Source: CF-113 sp035308345
GTDB lineage: Bacteria > Chloroflexota > Ktedonobacteria > Ktedonobacterales > Ktedonobacteraceae
NCBI GenBank assembly: GCA_035308345.1
Contig: DATGGW010000546.1
Span: forward strand, 1-7,772
Reading direction: 5' to 3'
Length of the DNA stretch: 7,772 bases
The position numbers and the translations under genes were made by a program. Positions within the stretch are counted from its first letter, which is position 1; every line of letters starts with the position of its first letter. The notes beneath the pieces were generated by a model, which saw nothing but the letters and a program-made list of their open reading frames with translations, searched no databases and was not told the DNA's origin. Below, piece after piece: positions 1-4,826 of the stretch.

Positions 1-46
1 CGCTCGGTATGGCTGAGTTCACTCTTATTTGTGACCGATTTTTGTC

Positions 47-277
47 TTGACATTGGGGTACACCATAAATGGCGATATTGTTGTAGTCGTTCATATTGAA
101 CAAGGTTCACATGGAGAGGCTACGCTGAAACGGTTTTTTCAGGAGAATGATGGAATACGTCTTCATCCAGAAAATTCTCAGCTTGAGGATATTTTCATTC
201 CAAAAAGAGAATGGATTAGGGAATGGGAAATACGAGGTAAGCTCTTCGCTGTTCATCGTCGTCTGCCTTCCGGCTAA
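47..277 (+). pseudogene. C-terminal fragment of a LexA-type repressor (S24 peptidase domain), N-terminally truncated
   Basis: The readable product is about 76 residues and matches the end of LexA: a GDIVVV segment at residues 9-14, the catalytic-lysine motif ATLKRF (Lys28), IRLHPEN (37-43) and a closing GKLFAVHRR (64-72). In intact LexA this domain self-cleaves with a Ser-Lys dyad when RecA is activated, lifting repression of SOS genes. Here the winged-helix DNA-binding half and the serine (normally in a GDSM-like motif well upstream) are absent. An in-frame TGA at 32-34 closes the frame just before the only available start, a TTG at 47, and the other two frames at 1-46 do not continue the domain. 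There is no convincing ribosome binding site. It is most likely a decayed gene or a recombination remnant; it could also be the tail of a gene frameshifted close to the window edge. The family assignment is firm; non-function is inferred. Confidence 0.75.
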
Positions 278-398
278 TTAGAATGATTATGATCAACTGT
301 GTACAGGTGGCGGGCGTAAAGTAGTTATAATTTCTTCTCCGATCATCCAATCTGGTTGCATTAATTTAATAGGTATGCTCACGCTAGAATTGTTAAAA

Positions 399-433
399 CA
401 TGATGATAGAGGTTGAGTTTCTCGATCATCATG
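399..433. repeat. Inverted repeat / hairpin, 9-bp arms
   Basis: The arms CATGATGAT (399-407) and ATCATCATG (425-433) are perfect reverse complements. After one mismatch the stem continues for 3 bp (409-411 with 421-423), leaving a 9-nt loop. There is no T-run on either side, so it is not a standard terminator. It could be a binding site, a relic of a mobile element or chance in AT-rich DNA; no role can be assigned. Confidence 0.45.
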
Positions 434-464
434 CATGTTAGCAACTAGTTAGTCATATGAACTC

Positions 465-650
465 TCATGTCCAATGATTGTGTGAAATCCACTTGAAGAG
501 CTCCCATGACATCCTGCCTAACACTACGAGAAAACCCCATGGTATGTGATTGATGACCTCGAGGGATTTTTCGAGGGGTTTACCTCTGCCCTCTTTTTCT
601 GTAGTTTTCTTTTTCGTCGATTTGTTTAGTCGTTTGGATCTCTGAGACAC
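465..650 (-). CDS. Possible small basic protein, 61 aa, unknown function
   Basis: I do not recognise this protein. The reason to list it is its translation signal: AAGGAGGA (664-657 on the minus strand) sits with exactly 7 nt between AGGAGG and a GTG start at 650, a textbook Shine-Dalgarno arrangement. The N-terminal half is strongly basic (RSKRLNKSTKKK near the start). The C-terminal third is hydrophobic and aromatic (PWGFLVVLGRM, then WELFKWI), so a membrane-associated or nucleic-acid-bound peptide is possible. It lies 126 nt downstream of another short ORF on the same strand (777-926) with an equally good site, and the two may be co-transcribed. Against it: no known homologue that I can name, AT-rich surroundings, a length easily reached by chance, and a weak plus-strand terminator-like stem inside it. 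Treat it as a candidate only. Confidence 0.3.
   Translation of the reverse strand: MSQRSKRLNKSTKKKTTEKEGRGKPLEKSLEVINHIPWGFLVVLGRMSWELFKWISHNHWT
573..598 (+). terminator. Weak terminator-like stem with T5 tail
   Basis: GAGGG (573-577) pairs with CCCTC (589-593) around an 11-nt loop and is followed at once by TTTTT (594-598). A competing stem, CCTCGA (557-562) with TCGAGG (571-576), overlaps it. The 5-bp stem and long loop make this a poor intrinsic terminator. It could serve transcripts arriving from the LexA-fragment side. Confidence 0.2.
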
Positions 651-776
651 AAAATGTCCTCCTTATCGTTGATGCTAGAAGTTGTTTAGCTGAACTAGAG
701 GACTGTTTGTGCTGGAAGCCAGTGCAATACACACTTGTTATATTGAAATCCAACTGATTCTGTGGTAACATTACAC

Positions 777-926
777 TTAGCATTGACAATGGTAGCATTC
801 AACTGTCAAGTAGCACAAAACAGCCCAGCGTTTATGGGCGCATTTGCAGGAAGCATCGGTTCTTTTAATTTCGAAACGTGATCGCCAAATCCAACGGTTC
901 GAGATTCGAGCGATGCTTCTTGTCAT
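777..926 (-). CDS. Possible small cysteine-rich protein, 49 aa, unknown function
   Basis: I do not recognise this protein. The start at 926 is chosen because AAAGGAG (940-934, minus strand) lies 7 nt upstream; an ATG at 930 would be only 3 nt from the site and is out of frame. The frame is also open upstream to a GTG at 1031, but that start has no ribosome site. The N-terminal half is basic with several Arg and Trp (NRWIWRSR). The C-terminal half has six cysteines and two histidines, first as CKCAH, then one Cys in WAVLCYL and three in ECYHCQC at the very end, which could bind zinc or another metal. A 14-bp inverted repeat (954-996) lies just upstream, overlapping a possible promoter. Length and lack of known relatives keep confidence low. 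Confidence 0.3.
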   Translation of the reverse strand: MTRSIARISNRWIWRSRFEIKRTDASCKCAHKRWAVLCYLTVECYHCQC

Positions 927-953
927 ACATTTTCTCCTTTCATCTTGAGTAGT

Positions 954-996
954 TGGAACTAATATTCCATAGCCACAGTATAGAATATTAGTTCCA
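954..996. repeat. Perfect 14-bp inverted repeat (operator-like or cruciform)
   Basis: TGGAACTAATATTC (954-967) is the exact reverse complement of GAATATTAGTTCCA (983-996). The 15-nt spacer can extend the stem by 3 bp (969-971 with 979-981) after one mismatch, leaving a 7-nt loop. This is the strongest dyad in the gene-poor region. Neither flank has a T-run, so it is not an ordinary intrinsic terminator. It lies 14 nt upstream of the ribosome site of the 49-codon minus-strand ORF and covers a possible -10 hexamer, which would suit a repressor operator. A mobile-element end or a structured 5' leader are alternatives. Confidence 0.7.
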
Positions 997-1012
997 TCTT
1001 GGGAAGAATCAA
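985..1012 (-). promoter_or_regulatory. Possible sigma70-type promoter overlapping the inverted repeat
   Basis: On the minus strand TTGATT (1012-1007) is followed after 16 nt by TAATAT (990-985), a partial match to the -35 and -10 consensus. Transcription would start inside or just past the spacer of the inverted repeat and run toward the short ORF at 926. The -10 match is only 4 of 6 and the region is AT-rich, so chance is a serious alternative. Confidence 0.22.
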
Positions 1013-1100
1013 TTGCTGCCTTTTTAGCCACAAGTACTTTGGAGACTTAGCATGTTTCGATCACGAGGGTCTAGTCAGTAAAAATCTGTTATATTAAGCA

Positions 1101-1167
1101 ATAAAAGTTGGTTAAAGCGGCTTACTTTACACGCAGTATGCCTAGGGTTCGAATCCCTAGTCGCCCA
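1101..1167 (+). pseudogene. Degenerate tRNA-Val(UAC) remnant, 3' part
   Basis: The T arm is intact: TAGGG (1143-1147), the 7-nt loop TTCGAAT (1148-1154), CCCTA (1155-1159), then an acceptor 3' strand GTCGCCC (1160-1166) and discriminator A1167. Counting back with standard spacing gives a loop TTTACAC (1126-1132) whose positions 34-36 are TAC (1128-1130), a valine anticodon. A D-loop-like AGTTGGTTA lies at 1106-1114. The partner acceptor strand GGGCGAC is missing at the expected place, the 5' D stem is lost, and the anticodon stem (1121-1125 with 1133-1137) has two mismatches. No CCA is encoded. This is a broken tRNA, probably a duplicated 3' end left by integration or a decayed gene copy. Confidence 0.6.
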
Positions 1168-1396
1168 CTTCCCGCGTCTTCCACACTGACTTTATTGGGC
1201 ATTCTATACCAATCGAGGGGTATTACAATTGTAGAGTTAAACAGTGGATTCTGCAACCGTTTTCGCGGTGTCAAACCTACTGTCTGTTTTTGGAGCTTTC
1301 TTCTTTTTCATGTAGTTACTTTATTGGCAAAATCTCGTTTAGTTTAGCGGATACTAGATCGCTTAGAGTGTTCCTTTAGAAAGAATAGGAAATGAG

Positions 1397-2311
1397 ATGT
1401 CTGAGTCGTCTGGAGCGATGGAACTTCTTTATCCGATTTATTTGAATGTCCCGATGATGATTAGTTTTGTGGCGACTATGGATGGCGGATACTCTTTAGA
1501 AAAGGTTTGGAAAGAGACTAAAAACCTGTCTGGAGAAATGGCTGGGGCGCTTGAAGGCGAGGCAGGTTTACCCGCAATGGTTTCGTGGCTTGCACATGCT
1601 AGTCTAAAAGCATCCGGTAATGTTGACGGAAAGTTAGGAAAAGCAGAAGAAAGCCAAATCGTTTTCAAGCATACAGAAGCATCTATGTTTATGAGGCTAA
1701 GACACGAACTCCGACGCCAAGGTCGCATTATATCACTTGATGCATGTGATGAGGAACATTGGCAGCAACTAGTACCTTTTAGCTTCGTTGAAATATCTGG
1801 GGAGATTCACCGTACTCCTATCAATGAAATTGTTCAACTTTCTAAGAGACTGATACCGATTATGGTTCAGACATTGCCGCTCACTAAAGATGGTAATATC
1901 GATATACCCGCCCTTTCTCCTGATCAGCAAAGTTTATTGGCAAACATATCTATTGTACAGGCGATTGTTGCTGACCTGGAGTCTTCGCCTATATCCGATG
2001 CGATAATAAAACATGAGGGACAATGGGAAAAGGTGGGTGTACTTAATCTATCTACTACGGTATTACCACTTTCAGATCAGGAGCTCCTTCACTGTGGAAA
2101 TGTAAGAGTGATCGGCAAGTGTACACGGATTTTGACAACAAAAGACAGCATTAACCTCTTCCGTCGTTCTGTGCTTGGCATTGCTAGTCAGAGCCTATCA
2201 ACTCAATGGGCTCAGAGTTTCAAATCAACGCCGGATGTGAATATCAAGTTGGAATCTCCTACTGTAGATTATCCTGCTGTCGAAATCCTTCCTATGGCTA
2301 TCTATGTTTAA
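1397..2311 (+). CDS. Hypothetical protein, DUF6414-like, 304 aa
   Basis: The start is well supported: AGGA (1387-1390) lies 6 nt before the ATG. The protein is soluble-looking with no signal peptide. It opens with YPIYLNVPMMISF (residues 12-24), continues with a short hydrophobic stretch around 55-70, a HTEASMF...LRHELRR block (about 91-107), a FVEISGEIHRTPI block (about 129-141), and ends with ILPMAIYV. From memory, this order of motifs resembles the uncharacterised DUF6414-type family, whose members are scattered, accessory and of unknown role. That assignment is a recollection of pattern, not an alignment. No catalytic motif is visible. The gene stands alone between the tRNA remnant and a convergent exporter gene. 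Its base composition matches the AT-rich left part rather than the operon to the right, which suggests transfer. The CDS itself is near certain; the family is moderate. Confidence 0.85.
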   Translation: MSESSGAMELLYPIYLNVPMMISFVATMDGGYSLEKVWKETKNLSGEMAGALEGEAGLPAMVSWLAHASLKASGNVDGKLGKAEESQIVFKHTEASMFMRLRHELRRQGRIISLDACDEEHWQQLVPFSFVEISGEIHRTPINEIVQLSKRLIPIMVQTLPLTKDGNIDIPALSPDQQSLLANISIVQAIVADLESSPISDAIIKHEGQWEKVGVLNLSTTVLPLSDQELLHCGNVRVIGKCTRILTTKDSINLFRRSVLGIASQSLSTQWAQSFKSTPDVNIKLESPTVDYPAVEILPMAIYV

Positions 2312-2329
2312 TCACTAGCAGTTAGTGAT
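2311..2329. repeat. 7-bp hairpin at the stop codon of the 304-aa gene
   Basis: ATCACTA (2311-2317) and TAGTGAT (2323-2329) are perfect reverse complements around a 5-nt loop, and the first base is the last base of the TAA stop. There is no U-tract behind it, so termination is unlikely to be strong; it may protect the 3' end of the transcript or be fortuitous. Confidence 0.4.
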
Positions 2330-2500
2330 ACCAAGGGACGGAGTTGGTTCATCTTGTCTACTGTTGTTCGTGGATGTTCGCTCTGTGCTCAAATGGCCGC
2401 TTCGTTGTCCGCGTTGTATCGTTTCGTATTGTAGTTTGTTATCGGCTCTGCTGTCAGTTTTGCTGGCAAGATATAACTGAGGGAGAGCCAGGTATGTTGA

Positions 2501-3175
2501 TTAGGTGACGCACGCTCTACTTTTGCTCGAACGCCAGCCGTACCCCAAGTGCGAGTAGCACCACGCCTGTGACTCCTTGCAGCATGGCACGGATGCGGAT
2601 CCCAAAACGGCTTTGCCCGGCTCGGGGCTTTGCCCGGCTCGGCTGACGAGATACCCATAGAGGTGAAGCCAACTCAGCAGGATCGCCTCATAGACAAGCA
2701 GCATGAGCATCAACCGCACGGGAGGATCGCCTGGAGTGATAAATTGCGGCAAAGCTGTGGTAAAGATCGCACCAGCCTTCGGGTTCAACAGATTGCTCAG
2801 GAGTCCTTGCCTGAAGGCAGCCCGCTCACCGAGGTGTGTCACCTGCGCAGCAGGGGTTGTCACAGTGGTCTGTTTGCTCCCGCGAAAGCTGGCGATGAGG
2901 CTGCGCAGGCCAAGATATCCCAGGTAAGCTGCCCCGATGTACTTAAAGATGGTAAAAGCGACCACTGACTTCTCAAGGAGGACAGCGATGCCAAACACCG
3001 ACGTCAGCACCCAGATGACGCTTCCCGTCCCGATGCCAAAGGTGGTGAAAGAGGCGGCACGTCTTCCAGCCAGGAGCGCATTACGTGTGACCAGAGCCGT
3101 ATCTGGCCCGGGTGTCACAATCAGCAGTGCTACAACAGTCAGGTAGACTCCAAAACGCGCGTCGAAGAATCCCAT
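2501..3175 (-). CDS. LysE/RhtB-family amino-acid exporter, C-terminus frameshifted
   Basis: LysE/RhtB proteins are six-helix inner-membrane exporters of amino acids and homoserine lactone-type compounds. Visible here are the conserved TPGPDT in helix 1 (residues 21-26), NALLAGRRA (32-40), helices near 42-63 and 72-97, NLLNPKAGAIF (128-138), and a helix near 153-173. The start at 3175 is preferred over one 48 nt upstream because AAGGA lies 7 nt before it and MGFF is typical of the family. After residue 183 the reading frame leaves the family sequence and ends at 2501 in a Cys- and Ser-rich tail. The cause is an exact 17-bp tandem duplication (2609-2642). With one copy deleted, the frame continues SRFGIRIRAM..., gains the last helix (GVVLLALGV) and stops at 2517 after LAFEQK, giving 213 residues, the normal family length. 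The present product of about 224 residues lacks helix 6 and is probably inactive. Confidence 0.85.
   Translation of the reverse strand: MGFFDARFGVYLTVVALLIVTPGPDTALVTRNALLAGRRAASFTTFGIGTGSVIWVLTSVFGIAVLLEKSVVAFTIFKYIGAAYLGYLGLRSLIASFRGSKQTTVTTPAAQVTHLGERAAFRQGLLSNLLNPKAGAIFTTALPQFITPGDPPVRLMLMLLVYEAILLSWLHLYGYLVSRAGQSPEPGKAVLGSASVPCCKESQAWCYSHLGYGWRSSKSRACVT
2609..2642. repeat. Exact 17-bp tandem duplication causing a frameshift
   Basis: GGCTTTGCCCGGCTCGG occurs at 2609-2625 and again directly at 2626-2642, with no further period on either side. Because 17 is not a multiple of three it shifts the exporter gene's frame just before the last membrane helix. Slipped-strand replication would create such a duplication and could also remove it. 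Confidence 0.95.
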
Positions 3176-3387
3176 TATCCAATCCTTCCAAGTACTGGTA
3201 AGAAACGCTGGAGAGAGACTCACTTACAGCTGAGTAATGGAAACATAACATATCAGGCCGAAGAAGAACAAGCTCCGAGTGCCATCTGGACTTCGATATA
3301 TCTCATGGAAACCAGGCTAACTTGCTATTTCGCGACCATCTTCACTTGCCCCGATAGTATAAAACCTCGTTATTCTTGAAGTCCGGA

Positions 3388-3954
3388 CTAGCGCGTGACA
3401 ACGATCGGGCGTTTCATGCCTGCCTGGTAGTGGCCGCGCATGAGACATGCTATCTCGTATCGGCCTACCGCAGTGGGCGCGAACATAAAGTTGATGTATA
3501 GTGTTGATCCAGGCTCGATTTGTTCGATCTCAATGAGCTTGTCCTTGTACTGCACATCCGGTGGGAGTGGAGAGCCGTCTGGCTTATCGGGCATAATCAT
3601 GAACTCGTGAACTTGGTGGCCGCGATTCGATACGACGAAGTAGTAAGGGACACCGGCATGGAAGACCGTCACCGAGGAGACTATGCTAAATTCGGCGAGT
3701 GCGACCTGGACTTCCACCGCGCCTGGCGTTGGAGTTTCCTGAATACTGGCAAACTGAATCGTGTCCGCCGGAGAAGTTGGTGTGCTGAGCGCGGTTGGCG
3801 TTGGTATGGGGGTGCTGTGAGCTGTAATAGATGCGCCTATGCCTATGGCGACAACTACAAGCAGGGAAAGAACCAGTATGAGCAGCTTGCCAATGAGCTG
3901 AGAGGTGATGGCTGCATGCGGTCTATTCTCAGGCTTCGGATTGCGTCTCTTCAT
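3388..3954 (-). CDS. Membrane-anchored cupredoxin (type-1 copper protein)
   Basis: The product is about 188 residues. A basic N-terminus (MKRRNPKP) is followed by one long hydrophobic segment at about 17-43, then a Pro/Thr/Ser-rich linker (about 47-78), then a beta-rich domain. The type-1 copper ligands are all present: His116 in GHQVHEF, and C-x4-H-x4-M with Cys170, His175 and Met180 at the C-terminus. The copper domain should therefore face the outside of the cytoplasmic membrane and shuttle single electrons, like plastocyanin or azurin. I chose the ATG at 3954 because AAAGGG lies 7 nt before it; the ATG at 3960 (two residues longer) has the site only 1 nt away. It lies 51 nt after ridA on the same strand and may end the operon. 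Its redox partner is unknown, though fixCX upstream points to a link with the quinone pool. Confidence 0.88.
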   Translation of the reverse strand: MKRRNPKPENRPHAAITSQLIGKLLILVLSLLVVVAIGIGASITAHSTPIPTPTALSTPTSPADTIQFASIQETPTPGAVEVQVALAEFSIVSSVTVFHAGVPYYFVVSNRGHQVHEFMIMPDKPDGSPLPPDVQYKDKLIEIEQIEPGSTLYINFMFAPTAVGRYEIACLMRGHYQAGMKRPIVVTR

Positions 3955-3982
3955 GCTCATGCCCTTTCATGGCCGGATTGCA

Positions 3983-3999
3983 AGTTCAAGCTGTGAACT
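3983..3999. repeat. Small inverted repeat between ridA and the cupredoxin gene
   Basis: AGTTCA (3983-3988) pairs with TGAACT (3994-3999) around a 5-nt loop in the 51-nt gap. It lacks a T-run. It could be a minor operator or mRNA-processing hairpin, or chance. Confidence 0.25.
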
Positions 4000-4005
4000 A
4001 CTTTG

Positions 4006-4488
4006 CTAATTGCTGATCTCGACTTCGGCCTCAATCTCGACGGGAATATCGAAAGGCAAAACTGCCATGCCGACGGCTGAGCGCGCGTGCTGGCCGACTT
4101 CTGGACCGTACAATTCAAGAATGAGGTCTGAGAAGCCGTTGATGACGGCAGGCGTGCGGTTGAAGCCGGGGGCAGAGTTCACCATGCCGAAGACGCGCAG
4201 CCATGCCGTCACGCGGTCCAGGTCGCCCAGCGTGCGCTTGAGGCTGGCTAAAATGGCGAGTGCGACTAAACGCGCCGCCTGGTATGCTTCTTGCTCGGAA
4301 ACTTCGGCGCCCACTTTGCCCAATGGTTTGGCGAGCGACCCATCGAGGGCTTGCGGGCCGTGACCGGCGATGTAGGCGCGATTGCCGCGCACGCGCACAT
4401 AGGCAAAGGGTAGTTTTAAGCCCGCAGGAGACTTGAGCGATTCGGGTAAGACCAGTCCCAATTCTTCGAGTTTTGCTTCGATCTTCAT
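4006..4488 (-). CDS. RidA/YjgF/YER057c-family protein
   Basis: Members of this family are small trimeric cytoplasmic proteins. Classical RidA hydrolyses reactive enamine/imine intermediates made by PLP enzymes, while other branches act in specific catabolic pathways. The 160 residues cover the whole fold: an N-terminal extension, strand VRVRGNRAYIAGHGP (31-45), helix EQEAYQAARLVALAILASLK (65-84), a strand around VTAWLRVFGMV (93-103), and the ligand region HARSAVGMAVLP...VEIEAEVE (134-157). Arg136 matches the carboxylate-binding arginine of RidA, and a Glu in VEIEAE matches the acidic residue that orients water. The length suggests the longer 150-160 aa YjgF-like branch rather than the about 128 aa RidA proper. 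The start at 4488 has GAGGTGA a few nt upstream. The 46-nt gap to fixX and the shared strand suggest co-transcription; its substrate may come from the same pathway. Confidence 0.9.
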   Translation of the reverse strand: MKIEAKLEELGLVLPESLKSPAGLKLPFAYVRVRGNRAYIAGHGPQALDGSLAKPLGKVGAEVSEQEAYQAARLVALAILASLKRTLGDLDRVTAWLRVFGMVNSAPGFNRTPAVINGFSDLILELYGPEVGQHARSAVGMAVLPFDIPVEIEAEVEISN

Positions 4489-4534
4489 AAGTCACCTCAT
4501 TTCAACTTCATTATAGCGCGCCCTTGTACGCGTA

Positions 4535-4807
4535 TCACGACGCGCGGAAGCTCACGCCCCAGCCGCCGCGCGGGTAATCCCATATGATAGCTTTGCGCTC
4601 GCAGGCGACGTAGCAGGTGCCGCATTCCAGGCAGTGTTCGTAGGAAAAGTGCATCTCACCGCCCAGCAGTTCAAAAAGACCCGCCGGGCAGACGTAGACA
4701 CAGGGAGTGGTATCACAATCCCGGCAGGCTTCGCTATTCACGCGGATGTGCGCTGTCTTATCGACTCTGAAGCGCACAAGTTCCAGGCGTTCCTCGATTG
4801 GCTGCAT
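4535..4807 (-). CDS. fixX: FixX-type ferredoxin-like protein, ETF-quinone oxidoreductase partner
   Basis: This 90-residue protein carries eight cysteines in two sets: C28-x2-C31-x4-C36-x3-C40-P and C59-x2-C62-x2-C65-x3-C69 (CLECGTCYVAC). It ends with the FixX signature WDYPRGGWGVSF. FixX relays electrons through iron-sulfur clusters between the FixAB electron-transfer flavoprotein, FixC and quinone or ferredoxin; in mitochondrial ETF-QO the same module is fused to the flavoprotein. The start at 4807 is chosen because GGAGGG lies 8 nt before it. The frame is open further upstream to 4942, but that stretch overlaps fixC and encodes no ferredoxin sequence. It begins 19 nt after the fixC stop, the usual fixC-fixX arrangement, so the pair is surely co-transcribed. 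Confidence 0.93.
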   Translation of the reverse strand: MQPIEERLELVRFRVDKTAHIRVNSEACRDCDTTPCVYVCPAGLFELLGGEMHFSYEHCLECGTCYVACERKAIIWDYPRGGWGVSFRAS

Positions 4808-4826
4808 GCCTGATACCCTCCAGTTA

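Larger units (their letters stand above)
278..1100. other. AT-rich region without a long gene
   Basis: This stretch of over 800 bases lies between the LexA remnant and the tRNA remnant and is visibly richer in A and T than the right half of the window. I see no recognisable conserved protein in any frame. What it does hold is listed separately: hairpin-forming inverted repeats at 399-433 and 954-996, a weak terminator-like stem at 573-598, and two short minus-strand ORFs with good ribosome binding sites. The rest, notably 278-398 and 651-776, shows nothing I can support. Confidence 0.6.

Noticed and set aside
47..52. TTGACA as a -35 promoter element
   Set aside because: No plausible -10 hexamer lies 16-18 nt downstream, and it falls inside the LexA-domain coding sequence.
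580..798. Minus-strand open frame of about 72 codons overlapping both small candidate ORFs
   Set aside because: No Shine-Dalgarno sequence precedes its start, and its tail simply re-reads the lysine-rich stretch of the neighbouring frame.
1108..1347. Plus-strand open frame of about 79 codons
   Set aside because: It runs through the tRNA remnant (its translation of the T arm is meaningless as protein), has no ribosome site and shows no family resemblance.
2630..3146. Plus-strand frames opposite the LysE gene
   Set aside because: They mirror the exporter's coding strand and contain no conserved motif.
3176..3223. Upstream start for the LysE exporter
   Set aside because: The 16 extra residues are not typical of the family, while the start at 3175 has its own AAGGA site at 7 nt.
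3380..3389. Palindrome AGTCCGGACT at the cupredoxin stop codon as a terminator
   Set aside because: It has no loop and no T-run, so it cannot act as an intrinsic terminator; a 10-bp palindrome is common by chance.
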